Below are positions 1 to 13,200 of a DNA stretch of 64,000 nt, piece after piece. The notes below the pieces were generated by a model that was not told the origin of the DNA, did no database searches, and saw only the letters and a program-made list of their open reading frames with translations. The stretch covers positions 10,064,001 to 10,128,000 of the forward strand of contig CATNEN010000038.1 in assembly GCA_950097015.1 (NCBI GenBank). Direction: 5' to 3'. Every line of letters begins with the position of its first letter. Positions within the stretch are counted from its first letter, which is position 1. This DNA is from Macrostomum hystrix. Its lineage: Eukaryota; Platyhelminthes; Macrostomidae. A program made the position numbers and the translations under genes.

Positions 1-58
1 CAAACTGGAATTTGTGCTCGCCGGATTTCTCGAATACCTGCGATTAAAATTGGCGATG

Positions 59-1230
59 TGTGACAATCCAAATTGAGGATCTGGCAAGTGTGACAATCCA
101 AATTGAGGATCTGGGAAGTGTGACAATCCAAATTGAGGATCTGGGAAGTGTGACAATCCAAATTGAGGATCTGGGAAGCGTGACAAGCTAAATTGAGGAT
201 CTGGCAAGTGTGACTATCCAAATTGAGGATCTGGGAAGCGTGACAATCCAAATTGAGGATCTGGGAAGTGTGACAATCCAAATTGAGGATCTGGGAAGCG
301 TGACAAGCTAAATTGAGGATCTGGGAAGCGTGACAAGCCAAATTGAGGATCTGGGAAGCGTGACAAGCTAAATTGAGGATCTGGGAAGTGTGACAATCCA
401 AATTGAGGATCTGGGAAGCGTGACAATCTAAATTGAGGATCTGGGAAGTGTGACAAGCTAAATTGAGGATCTGGGAAGTGTGACAATCCAAATTGAGGAT
501 CTAGGAAGCGTGACAAGCTAAATTGAGAATCTGGGAAGTGTGACAATCCAAATTGAGGATCTAGGAAGCGTGACAAGCTAAATTGAGAATCTGGGAAGTG
601 TGACAATCCAAATTGAGGATCTGGGAAGTGTGACAATCCAATTTGAGGATTTGGGAAGCGTGACAAGTTAAATTGAGGATCTGGGAAGTGTGACAATCCA
701 AATTGAGGATCTGGGAAGTGTGACAATCCAAATTGAGGATCTGGGAAGCGTGACAAGCTAAATTGAGGATCTGGGAAGTGTGACAATCCAAATTGAGGAT
801 CTGGGAAGTGTGACAATCCAAATTGAGGATCTGGGAAGCGTGACAATCTAAATTGAGGATCTGGGAAGTGTGACAAGCTAAATTGAGGATCTGGGAAGTG
901 TGACAATCCAAATTGAGGATCTGGGAAGTGTGACAATCCAAATTGAGGATCTGGGAAGTGTGACAATCCAAATTGAGGATCTGGGAAGTGTGACAATCCA
1001 AATTGAGGATCTGGCAAGTGTGACAAGCTAAATTGAGGATCTGGGAAGTGTGACAAGCTAAATTGAGGATCTGGGAAGTGTGACAATCCAAATTGAGGAT
1101 CTGGGAAGCGTGACAATCCAAATTGAGGATCTGGCAAGTGTGACTATCCAAATTGAGGATCTGGGAAGCGTGACAAGCTAAATTGAGGATCTGGGAAGCG
1201 TGACAAGCTAAATTGAGGATCTGGGAAGTG
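59..1230. repeat. 30-bp minisatellite, about 39 units
   Basis: Near-perfect tandem repeat with core TTGAGGATCTGGGAAG followed by a TGACAATCC or TGACAAGCT variant. It lies in the TRIM-NHL intron after the exon ending at 1349. In gene sense each unit reads TGTCACACTTCCCAG, acceptor-like. Unit length divisible by three explains long open frames on the minus strand; these are not genes. Confidence 0.97.
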
Positions 1231-1348
1231 TCGGTGACGAATTCCTAAAATCGTAGGAATTAAGGAGACTAATAAAAGGTGTAAAATGCAAACAAAAAAC
1301 GCTTAAGCCGATTCAGCAATCTTTGAACTGAAATATTAGTAAACATAC

Positions 1349-4300
1349 CTGAACTCGATGGTTCTGCGTGTCAGCTACAACAATCTCTTCGTCAACGCCC
1401 AGGCAGAAGCCGTGCGGTGAATTGAACTGACCGCGCGCAGAGCCCAGCGAGCCCCAGCGGTGGCGCACAGTCATAGAGCAGCATCGCCCGGTACGAATAG
1501 GGAAAATGCTGCCGCCACCACCCGAAGACTGCTGCGGACTGCCCAAACTGCCAGGCGCTCCGCCGCCACTGATGACACCGCCAGGGGCGCCGAAGTCCAA
1601 ACCGGCCGTCGGCGTGCCGGTTCGGCCAACTCCGGCGGCTGCCGCAGCGGACAGGGCCACAGGATCCGTGACCAGTTGAAGCTTGGCGGCCAGCACAGAG
1701 CTTAGCAACGGATCCGAGCCGTTGCTAAGGCCGCTATCCGAGCCAGGAGCGCCTGGACTAGGCTGAGATTGAGTAGGCGGTGGCAGGCCGTACAGAGCCG
1801 GGTTGCTATAGGCGGCGGCTGCAGCCGCGGCGGCAGCAGCGGCGGCAACAGCGCTGCTATGCAAACTCTGCGACGCGACAAGCGTTGGCTCGGATGAAAT
1901 CACGCCAGTGGCCGAAACCGAGGCGGCAATGGAAGTGGCCTGCAATCAGTAGCGACTCTAATGAACTGAACTAACTAGGGAAATGAACTACAGAGTGACT
2001 GGCGGACAGGGAAATGAACTACAGAGTGACTGGTGGACAGGGAAATGAACTACAGAGTGACTGGTGGACAGGGAAATGAACTACAGAGTGACTGGTGGAC
2101 AGGGAAATGAACTATAGAGTGACTGGCGGACAGGGAAATGAACTACAGAGTAACAGGCGGACAGGGAAATGAACTACAGAGTGATAGGCGGACAGGGAAA
2201 TGAACTACAGAGTAACAGGCGGACAGGGAAATGAACTACAGAGTGACTGGCGGACAGGGAAATGAACTACAGAGTGACTGGCGGACAGGGAAATGAACTA
2301 CAGAGTGACTGGCGGACAGGGAAATGAACTACAGAGTGATAGGCGGACAGGGAAATGAACTACAGAGTAACAGGCGGACAGGGAAATGAACTACAGAGTG
2401 ACTGGCGGACAGGGAAATGAACTACAGAGTGACTGGCGGACAGGGAAATGAACTACAGAGTGACTGGCGGACAGGGAAATGAACTACAGAGTGACTGGCG
2501 GACAGGGAAATGAACTACAGAGTGACTGGCGGACAGGGAAATGAACTACAGAGTGACTGGCGGACAGGGAAATGAACTACAGAGTGACTGGCGGACAGGG
2601 AAATGAACTACAGAGTGACTGGCGGACAGGGAAATGAACTACAGAGTGACAGGCGGACAGGGAAATGAACTAGAGTGACAGGCGGACAGGGAAATGAATT
2701 ACAGAGTGACAGGCGGACAAGGAAAGCAATAAAAAAACTGGTGCAAAAAATTACATGCAGCTCCACAGCAGTGGGTGTAGTGACTGAAACGGAGCCGCGC
2801 AGAATCGCTGAGGCGGCAGACAATCCCCCGACGCCAGTCTCGCCGGAACCGAAAGAGCCGAAATTGTTTATCACCATGGCCCGGAAGCTGGGATGATTAG
2901 CTGTGAACGGTACAGAAGTGGGTAGATTAGTGTCCCAATGTGCGCGCAGCAGGGTGGCGGACCAGTCGTGCAGTACTTTCGCGGCGTAGGCTAGCACAAT
3001 TGGCGTAGCCCGGTCAGTGTAGGCCTGGACAAAGCCGGCAGCTTCGGCCATCTGTTCGGCTCCCTTGGCCGTGTGCTCCATTAGTTCCATGGCTCGCATC
3101 TCCAGTTCGGAATGGACGCGTCGATTCTCTTCTAGAAAGCGTTCGCCGGCCTCGTCTAAGAAGGCTCGATAGCTGGCCAGGGCCTCTTTAATGGCGCCTT
3201 CGTTGTGCTGCCGACTGTCGGCGATCTCCGTTAGGCGCTCCTAAAATTATTTTGTTAAAGTTATTATTTGCTTCTGTCTACTGAAAGTAGAATGTGAGCA
3301 GAGTAGATTTTTAGCTTAACTAGTTCATTGCGGGTTGAAGGCTTTAAGTAGCTCACCTGCAACTTCTCCTGTTCGCGCTCCCATCGTCTGCGACTGTCGC
3401 GCAGAGATCGAGCGTCCTGAGCCAGCAGCGCCTGCAGTTCAACACCGGCTGTGGCAGCCTGATCAATGTTGTGCAGCTTGTGACCAGTTGCAACGCACTC
3501 CGGGCAGTGCAGACTAGCGCAGTCACGGCAATAGTATTTTAACTGGTCAGCCGGGTGCTCCTTTAGGATGAAAAAATATAAAGCTGCATATAGCAACAAG
3601 GACACAGTGTAGATGAAAAATTCGCAAATCTGAGGGACTGAAGGACAATACTGAAGCGGTCCTGAAGGATCATACTGATTACTGAAGCGAACCTTAAGGA
3701 TAATACTGAAGCAGTCCTGAAGGACCATACTGAAGCGGCCCCGAGAACCCTAATGTGTTTGATGGCACAAATACCACACCTGACAGTAGATGGGCTTATT
3801 CAGTGGGCCGCTATCAGCCTCTGGATCGGTGCCGGGCTGTTGCAGATCCTTAACATGATGGCGACTAAACATCTTCATAACAGAGTGAGCCTGACGACAG
3901 GTGCTACAAAGATAGTCGGCACACTCGCGACACTTGGCAACAGCCTCCGCGCCGGTGGTGCAGCCGCCGCAGGTCACCTCAGCCATCTTGGAGCCCTGCA
4001 GCTCCTGGTGCAATGGGGAAATGATTGGAATGATTAGCAATTCTATTTCCAGGATTATGTTTATATATATTCATATACAATGTAAATTGAAATAAATATT
4101 AGTTTACCTGCAAATACAGATGATCCCGAGTGAGGCCTGCCAGTCCAGTCTCCGGATTGAGCACAGTTGGAGTCTGGCAGCGCGGACAGATCAGTAGGAA
4201 GCCGCCTGCTTGAGCAGCCTGGGCAGCTTCTAGGCAGGGCAGATCGAACCGATGCAGGCAGGCCAGGATGACAGGCTCACTGAGCTGGCGCTGGCACAGA

Positions 4301-4789
4301 GAGCAGTCGGAATTCGGGCCACCAAGTATTACATCGGCACCGGAGGTCCCGCCATTGCCGATTCCACTGATGCTACCGACACCACCAGTTGTGCTGCTGC
4401 CAACGTGGCCGTTGGCGCCGCCTTTGTCGCCGCTTCCGCCAAGATCATCATCGGCGTCGCTACCGAAGGTCTCGCGCAGAAGATCCTATTGAACAAGTAA
4501 AAGGGAACTCTTACATTATCAGTATTTACAATAACAAAGACTATCCGCCTGTAAAAGAGGCACAAATATGTAAATAAACAAAACGAACCTGATCATCCTC
4601 TCCTTCTTCTCCGCACTCCAATTCGTTTTCTAAAGCATCACCAGCTGACTGCAGATCGTCAGCAGCGCAAGCGATGCCCAAGCCACCATTTCTGTCCTCA
4701 TTATCAGAAGCTCCATTCATCATCATCAGCAGAGAGACTTCACGGTCCTCCAGCAAATCTTCAACTGCATGAGCCATATCATCAGCCAT
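1349..4789 (-). CDS. Brat/NCL-1-type TRIM-NHL protein (3' end beyond left edge)
   Basis: Six exons in transcript order: 4789-4589, 4485-4108, 4004-3780, 3560-3357, 3240-2755, 1939-1349, all joined in phase 0 with GT-AG ends; 695 residues are visible. An acidic N-terminus is followed by a RING-like motif (about residues 128-170, CSLC...CLHRFDLPC...CPRC), a first B-box (about 205-235), a second B-box whose CQEH zinc ligands span an intron (about 267-300), a coiled coil (about 310-400), a linker with a 13-alanine run, and the start of the first NHL repeat, [20 protein letters not shown]. This order is the TRIM-NHL plan; the NHL text is closest in memory to Brat/NCL-1. Family members bind RNA through the NHL propeller and repress translation. 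The RING has Asp (residue 148) where a zinc-binding Cys is expected, so ligase activity is doubtful. The remaining NHL repeats lie left of position 1. The start at 4789 is the first Met of the open frame. Confidence 0.85.
1977..2722. repeat. 31-bp minisatellite, about 24 units
   Basis: Unit contains GGGAAATGAACTACAGAGTG and then ACTGGCGGACA. It occupies nearly all of the TRIM-NHL intron 1940-2754. In gene sense it reads TTCATTTCCCTGTCCGCCAG, a strong acceptor look-alike repeated up to about 37 bp from the true acceptor. Confidence 0.97.
3640..3745. repeat. Short degenerate repeat, three to four units
   Basis: Degenerate units containing CTGAAGCGGTCCTGAAGGA occur in the TRIM-NHL intron between exons 3 and 4. 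This looks like a young or decayed array. Confidence 0.6.
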
Positions 4790-7700
4790 GGTTTATATTT
4801 CCTTTATTTGATTTTTTTAATTTCTCTTCGTTTTCTTTATTTTTAGTCTCTAGATAAGTTATTTATAAAGATAAGTAAAAAATTACTTTGATGCCTTGGA
4901 ATAAAAATAGAAAAAATCACTGCCTTTGCAAAGTGGAAGCAGTAGACTGAAAAAGTCAAACAAACAAAAACATGAATTGCTAAAGTTTATGATTCATTGC
5001 ATTCACAGATATTAACTAGGATATGGTGCTGTTTATACATACATATACTCGTTTTGCATATGAAACTCATTTTGCATTCGTTTTGCATAGGAAGTGTCAT
5101 ATTCATATATCATATTCAAAGAAGAAGTGCACTGACTAAGATGACCCATAGAAACAAAAAAAACATGACAAAAACTTACAAGCAATAAAAATGTATTCAC
5201 ACAGATTAAATGACTTGTAAATACAGTATTTTCAACCAAAATACCAAATCTGAATTATCTATTTTAAAGGATCAGATGCTTTGCTTGTTGTATAATTTTA
5301 CTATACCAAATGAATTTTTTATCATCTTAATAAAATATTTCTGAACTAATATATTGATTTTGGTTAATATAATGTATTAGATACCACTGTATCTTCTGCA
5401 CATAACAATTTCATGATATAAACTAACAGATGTTGCATTTTGACTTCACATTTAAGTATTTAACTTGACCTTAAATTCATTTAACTTAACATAGTTGAAC
5501 TGATCAACTATTTTTATAATTGAACAGTTATTTGTTAGGAATGTAATAGAATGCAAATATTTTAAAAAACAATAAATTACTTTTTTGTTAAGCTATTCCA
5601 AGAAGAATATTTGCTGTCTCCAGTGCCATTGCCTTACATTGTTTGAATCAATTAAACTATGTTTATATATAATTAGCTAGTTAATCAGAATATACTTAGT
5701 TACCTATTTAGACTTAGTTTGCTAACTTAGTTCCAATTTTAAGTGAAATTTACTTTTTATTCATGTATTCAAGTCTTCTATGGTTATATTTAGGAATTTT
5801 TATATTCAGGAATTCAGGTTATATTTGGGCCATATTGCCACAACATAAATGTAGAAGATATAGGAGCCTATCTGGCTATCTATCTAGTTTTCTGTGCTAA
5901 CAAGTGGGCCTGATAAATTGGCTTATTGCATTGCCATGGCATAGACATAGTTACAAAAGTCTACAAGTTAGGCCTATTAGCAAAATAGCATGGTAATTAC
6001 CAAAAAGCATGCCTAATGAGCATATGTATGTCTACATAGTGTAGTACCAAGTCTTCCACATACTTAAGGGGAATAACTGACGATCTTCTATTAGATAGCT
6101 TGGTTGGGTGGACAAGGTGGTGGCAATAGGTTTATTAGCACTTCTAATTTTACATTTCTAATCTAAAAAATGGTTTTCAGGTTTTAAGGCTTTTATTTTT
6201 AGTTGGCAAGAAAAATCATTTCTCTATAGATAATATTAGACAATAATTTTACCATTTCAGAGTAGCCTTGTTGCTATACTACATTTGACACGAATAAACA
6301 ATTCACTTTAAATTCTAATTTAGAATCAGGGTTATAGTGTAGCATCTCATCATGACCTTCCATCATACCATACTTGCTATTCCAGAAAATTCGCAGTAAA
6401 ACTACAAATTGACTTTTCAATATTTTTCTAGAAACTTCCACTCTAAGACGAAATTATCTGTAAAGCACATAATAACTATAATCAAATATCATCCATGTAA
6501 ATAACTTCATCATGCGCTTTAATATTAACGTTACATAAACTGCATTGCACCAGCTTTCCAGAATTTTCCGGAAATGCATGTTTTCATCTATAAATATAGA
6601 GCCACCATTGACGTCATTTTCTTCAACACATTGAGCTCACACTCTCATTGATAATCAACAAAAGAGAAAACCACCACCTCGCTCCTACTTTTTTGGAATC
6701 AAACCCTTACAATAGTTATATGGCAATATTTTCTCATCCATTGAGCCAGTTAGAGATGTGGCAATCTTGGTGCATGGAGGTCTTGGTCATATGGCAATTA
6801 TCATGGCCCTATGGCCCTATACCGCTATATATAGTAATTCGGATTTTCTTATCTAGCAATCAGAAAAATGAAATTTAAGATATTCAGTATATATGGCTAA
6901 TAGTGTGACTTAAAGTTTAACTCAATTAAAAAATTAATTATTAATTCAATTAGATAGGAGCTAGACTGGTTACCAGCTAGCTAGCTAACTAGCTTACCAG
7001 CTAACTAACATTGGCAGAATATATGTACTTGATTTGATTAGAAACTTGTAACATTGTACATTCATAATACTATAAGTCAATGCTTCACTAGGCACAGCTG
7101 CACAGTGACAAAAAAGCTCTGGATTTTTAATTGCTTGCATACCAAAATCCATGTTTAATTCACAAATGAGCATAGTAAATGCATTTTATTGAATAAAATG
7201 CCAAAAAACTTGTGCAGTCCACAATTGCTTGAGGTTGAGACATTGCCTGGCAGCCTGGGTAGCAAAAAGTTGGGTCTCACTGTCTCACTCAGGTGTGCAG
7301 TTTAACATGTTTGTGCATGTAGTTAAGTATGTGCAGTTCCAAACCAGTTTTTTTAATTTAGATACAAGCTTACATCCTGAGAGTCTGAGACCAACCAAAA
7401 AATAATATAGTTTCAAATTACATCCATGACTGAGAAATTTAAATAAAAAGAATTTTCTTTTGAGTCACTTGGTTCTTAAATTGGTTTAAAGATTTTAGTA
7501 CCTATGAAACAATTTTGCATGTTGCCTGTGCCTTGGGAATAAGCATATTAGATAATTTGTACTTAATTCAAAATACTGTTCTGAACTAAGTATTCATGCA
7601 TATTAAATTATTAATTATTCAGTTTTTCAATCGTAACGATACAAAACTAATGGTACAAACGATATGGTCCTAATGGTACTAACGATTCTAAACAAACCTA

Positions 7701-10259
7701 ATCTAAAAAAGTTTATTCGTGTTAACTATCGATAAGTAATAAGGAATAAAACGAAAAACTGTTTGAGCGAAAACAAAAAGCCGTTGTTTTAAATTTAAAC
7801 TTTTTTGTTTTGATCATTGTAAAGAATAAAGCTAAAACAAAAGATTATTTAAGAAGTAAAAAGTGGTTATAGATAAAACACAAAAAATCGTTTACGTAAA
7901 CTTAACTAATTAGCGTAAAACGACATGAGAATATTTTACAGCTTGATTTGATTTTTTCGCAGAAACATTAGTCTTAAAAGTTTGAAATAGTCTCATTTTT
8001 TATATTTTATCAGTGTTGTTCGAAAGTTGTAAAACATCTACTTGTTTATTTAATTTCACACTTAGCTACGCAGGGCCTACGTTCTGTTAGTATTTGTTAG
8101 CATTAAAATAAAGCTCAAATTATGTCACATTGGTTGCTTTGTGTAATTGTGTGTTGATAGATATCATGTCCTAGAATGTTTAAAAACGCATTGCATTTAC
8201 ACTGTTGCACATCCAGTGCAGCTTGCAGTTGCAGAACGAGAATGAGATCTCTATATTTTCATGGAGATCTCTTTTCCCTTGTGTCGGCGGCTTAGCTGAG
8301 CATTGATGTGGTTAGATAGCTCATATTTACTTATACATATTTTCTCGTTCATTTCTTTTTACTTTTAGGTTTGGCAGTGCTTATCCCCACGGCAGTTGTT
8401 ATAGCCATTTGATTATTTGCCGGTTAAATTAAAACCAAAACTTTAAGTTTTTGGTGTTGACTAAATCTCCTGCATCTTGCTATACTGAGTAAATTTGACA
8501 TTTTAAAAGCCTTAAGTTTTGAAGGGAATCAGATTCAAGGACCACTGTAGTATAACTACAGTGTAGTATAACTATTTATTTATTTATTAAATATTTATTT
8601 ACAATCTACTATTTATTAAATAAATAAATAAGTATATTAAGAGGCAAGTATATTAAGTATATTAATAAGTATATTAAGAATCTTTAAATATATTAATATT
8701 GTATGCAAAGCAAAGTATTGACTAGGCCCTAGTTCCAATGTGCGCTACCAGTAATTAGTCACTGCTTTATATAACTTAAGTTTTATAATTTGAAAATTGT
8801 CTGTACCAATTTAGACCCTATTGGAATAAGTTGACAAATTGTGTCCAACCGTCTGTTGCATTTTAAGACTTTTTGGTGTCGCGTCACATTGCAGGGCATT
8901 GTGCCGCAGGGCACCCTTTGTGGCAGGGCATAGGCCTAATTGCCATAAAGCATAGTTAGTTTGTTAGGTTATTATAGCATTTTATGTCGCATCACACTTT
9001 GGAGCCACATTTTTGACACACGTGTTGCGTATCCGCAGGTTTTTTACATTTTTTTCCTATAGGGATTGAAACTTTATAAAATTTACATAGTTGAGTTGAG
9101 TTAGTGAATATATTGGCTTAAATAATGTCACTATTTAGCCATATTGCTATTTTTGTTGTCTAGCTTAACAAAGTTAAACTTAGCCATGTTTCTAAGTAGG
9201 CCTATATAGGCCTACTTATATTGTTCACAGTAAAGTCCAACTCTTATAATTAATTTTTTCATTGTTGCATGTGATCAATACCTTTTAATGTCACAGCCGT
9301 GACTTCCACTGGCAGTATTTACAAGATTTATGAAAATCAGGTATCCATGTTTTTTATCGTTTTTTGCTGTTTGTTTCTCTTGTCTTCTTGTCTTCTTGTT
9401 TCTCTTGTCTTCTCTTTTTTATAACAAGTAAATAAACTGTACATACATACATTTTTATCTATAACCAATAAACTTAATAAATTTGTCACTTTGTATTATA
9501 ATGATAGTTGCAACTTGTAAGTTGTACAGTGTCACTTTGTCTTTACTCTGTTAAAATTTTTTTTAATGTTCTTTACTTTGTATTAATAATCTTTTTTTTC
9601 AAGCTACTTTCATTGCACAATATTTTACATTAGTTACATCTCATATAGTTATAAACAACCAAACTAAAAATTTAATTGTTTTTGATTAAACTAGCACCCT
9701 CTCCCTTAGCCAAGCACACATACCATTTTACACTTCTTCCTTATAACTTTACACTGCCTCCCTGTCCTTTCATAGGTCCCCAAAATACTATTAAAATAAT
9801 TTTATCACAAATTTATCTAATAACTGCTACGCACAGGTTTTGCACATTTGGCTAAGTCTTTTACTGTCACACAGATCATGTCACAGTGAAAAGATCATAG
9901 TCTGTCAGTCTCTAGTTTACTACTGACATCTTACAAGTGCTTAGCTTCTGCTGCTAGATGCTAGATTGACTATTGGGGTCTTACTTGGTATTAGTAGCAT
10001 TTTCTCTGGGTAGTAGAAATATTTTTGTAAATAAAATATCTCATATTAGATCATCTGGTTATTATTAAACAAGCCTTCTAAAGCCATAGAAACATTTGCA
10101 GATTTCATGCCATTTTACAAATCCTAATGCAGTATTATAATACATACTGTTTCAGATAGCTGAAGTTATTCCATAGCCTGGTATATCACATCTACCAAGT
10201 TCTACACACTTTTGTTGATTAACAATAATTAACAATTATTTTTGCCTCTATCTAAGCAG
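4790..10259. other. AT-rich intergenic DNA between divergently oriented genes
   Basis: No coding exon is supported. It should contain the promoter regions of the minus-strand TRIM-NHL gene and the plus-strand ZP gene, which diverge from it. A TATAAATATA string occurs at about 6589 without other core-promoter support. An inverted repeat (GAGATCTC...GAGATCTC) lies near 8242-8272, and an AT-rich near-palindrome (TATTTATTTATTAAA and its complement) near 8570-8632. Confidence 0.6.
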
Positions 10260-10260
10260 C
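10238..10260 (+). promoter_or_regulatory. Acceptor upstream of ZP gene start; candidate SL trans-splice site
   Basis: TTTTTGCCTCTATCTAAGCAG ends at 10259, 18 nt before the ATG. An SL ending in AUG joined here would be in frame (ATG CTC ACA TAT TTG GAA ATA ATG), adding seven residues before the signal peptide. It could equally be the end of a 5'UTR intron. Confidence 0.5.
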
Positions 10261-13200
10261 TCACATATTTGGAAATAATGTTGCTGGCGCTGTTGCTATT
10301 AGCAACACTATTAGCGTCATCAAACAGTTTGGATGCTAACCAAATTGGTGGCTGTCATGTGCGTCAGGACATCATTAGTTATCGTGTAACCAAATCACAA
10401 ACAAAAGAATGTGGTATCTGCCTAACTGAACAGTTGTTTAAGCAAACTGGGCAAATGCTTAATATTGCTATTGTCATGCATGGCTACCTGCCTGGTCCAC
10501 CGGCTGGTACCACCATTGATAAACCTAGCGTGCTGCACTTTAATGCTACTGGTAAGTTTGCATACTTTTAAGTCATATCGTGTTATTTTAAGACCAATTT
10601 TGTCCCACAATTTTGATACTTCTCATATATCAGTCAAATGTATGATATAGAGGGATTTTATCTTTTTTAATTATAAAGCTTAGGATTATGAAGCTCATGG
10701 ATTGTTATAGTCCTTGGACATTGCTGAGTCTGAGATTATGAAACTCATAGTTCTTGGAGAACTTCATAAGATTATGAAGCTAATTGAGTTAATTTTGATA
10801 AATATGACATTATAGAAGCCAACTAATAGTTCAGATTCAGTTTAACGAAATTCCCCTATTTGGCCTAGACTAGCTATATACTTGTATCCAACCAGGGAAA
10901 CCAGTTCACACATCTGGTGCGCCTATCGTCGCCAGGTTGTTTCAGCTTTTCGATTCCTCTATGAAAAAAATTATATTAGCTTGCAGCACACGGCGGGTAC
11001 TTCGGTTTTCGGTGCATTGCCGTGCTCTTTGCTGACTGAATTTGTAGCGAAATCTCTCTCTCTCTCTCTCCCTTGCTTTTGCTGGTGCAGCCTGTCAGCT
11101 GTATAGGATCGGCTTGGATATTGCAATGTAGCCAATGCAATTCTGGTTCAGCCTTAAAAAGGAAGTGTCTCCTTTGCTGTTCAAAAACTAAGGGAGACGT
11201 TTATTAGCCCAGTTGTTCGTTTAAGCTCATTAGATACTGGCGACATCCTAGGTCTCTGTAAATGCTAGAAGGCTGTTTGTTAAACAGAGATTACCGGCCT
11301 GTTAAGATTAGATTGAAGGTACCCACATGACGAGCATGGATACATACAGTGTTTGTTCGCACGCTTTTATAAAGCAAGATAGCAATAGCACTCGAGAATA
11401 GTAATGTCTTATTAAATCTATACTTTCATAGTCTGTGTTGTGCTTCTGCTGCTGCTGCTGCTGCTGTTGCTGACTGCTTATTGTGACTAATCATTGTTTT
11501 CTTACATCTTGTACTTTGAATGCAATGTTGTTTGACATAGATCTTTCGCTTTCTGTGGCATATTTGTGTTAATATAAGCTATAAGTTTCGGCTTTGTGTC
11601 TTTGTTATGTTCAATCATAATAGTTTGTTAGACTTCTAAGTTTCTCATTGTGTCAGTTATTCAGATCTGTCAGTCATTCAGATCTGTCAGTTTCTCATTG
11701 TGTCAGTCATTCAGATCTGTCAGTTTCTCATTGTGTCAGTCATTCAGATCTGTCAGTTTCTCATTGTGTCAGTCATTCAGATCTGTCAGTTTCTCATTGT
11801 GTCAGTCATTCAGATCTGTCAGTTTCTCATTGTGTCAGTCATTCAGATCTGTCAGTTTCTCATTGTGTCAGTCATTCAGATCTGTCAGTTTCTCATTGTG
11901 TCAGTCATTCAGATCTGTCAGTTTCTCATTGTGTCAGTCATTCAGATCTGTCAGTTTCTCATTGTGTCAGTCATTCAGATCTGTCAGTTTCTCATTGTGT
12001 CAGTCATTCAGATCTGTCAGTTTCTCATTGTGTCAGTCATTCAGATCTGTCAGTTTCTCATTGTGTTAGTCATTCAGATCTGTCAGTTTCTCATTGTGTC
12101 AGTCATTGTATTATTATTGTATACTTAATGTCAAATGTTGCTGAAAACTGCAACTATTTCCCAACAATTTCATCAGTAAGTTGAAAAGCTACAAGCAACA
12201 CAGTTATAATATAAAATAATATATTTCTAGTCAGTACTGTTTTATTAAGTTGGATTCAGCCAATTGATAGTTTGTTTAGCTTCTGTGGCACTTGAACTCA
12301 TCTAAGCTTGCTTGTGCTAAGCAATAGTCTTTTTAATTCAGGCTGGTTAGGAAGGGTTCGTGTTGAATCACAATCGGGTCACCGCGTGCAATACTAAGCA
12401 CAGTTAAGTGGGTATAAAGATTGTTTTTATAGAATTAAGTAAGCCAAAGTAGCTCTATTTCCACTTACTCTTTTACGTAGTGGAATAGGTGAGGTCAGAA
12501 CTAGTTTATTTTGTTATCTTGTGTGCGTGTGTGTTTTTTTCTGAGCTTCTCGTATTTTTCTCTGACCAGTTCTTGCAATTGTGGCGCTTCATATATATTC
12601 ACCCGCCTAACCAGCGTGTTGTGGCAGTTTTTAGAGGTCAGCATTAATTTAAATCTCTGGTTTCTATGATGCTGGCCCTAGTATTCTGTACTTTGTACTA
12701 CCAAGTCCGCCTCCCATTGCCAAAGAGGTGCCGAAGAAAATAAGAAAGAATTTTCTTCATCTCTATAGGCGCGAACTTGTACTTGAAAATAACAGGCGAT
12801 GAGGAAGGAAAATGGGATAGGGATTCTGCGCACTCGGTGAACGCGGCTATTTCTTCCCCTCCGTCCGCTTTCCCATAGCTGTGGCCCCATTTCTTATAAT
12901 CTAGGAATGTGCAGTAAGTTGTACTCGCATACACACACACACACTAGCTGGACATTCCCTGCAAAATCCCGACTAGGGGTCTAGAATCGGTTTCTTTTCT
13001 TTTCTACTCTTCACCCCTCCCCCTGAAGACCTCTGGGATTTTGGGGTGGGGGGCAGGCAATTTATGATCCCCGAGAATTCGGCCTCTTCTATTCGTGCCA
13101 GTTTTTCCGCTTTCATCCCTCCGATTTTCATTTCGCCTGGACAATGATGTTAAGAAGCGCTCTGCCTGCCTGCCTGGGTACAGGGCTGTGATAGAGAAAG

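Noticed and set aside
214-1151. 307- and 196-codon frames of FPDPQFGLSH and SQILNLDCHT repeats
   Set aside because: 30-bp minisatellite inside an intron, open in more than one frame.
6585-6640. TATAAATATA as a promoter
   Set aside because: It stands alone in very AT-rich DNA, 3.6 kb from the nearest downstream coding start, with no initiator or transcript evidence.
11648-12184. Three overlapping plus-strand frames of 139-178 codons
   Set aside because: 33-bp minisatellite in the ZP gene intron.
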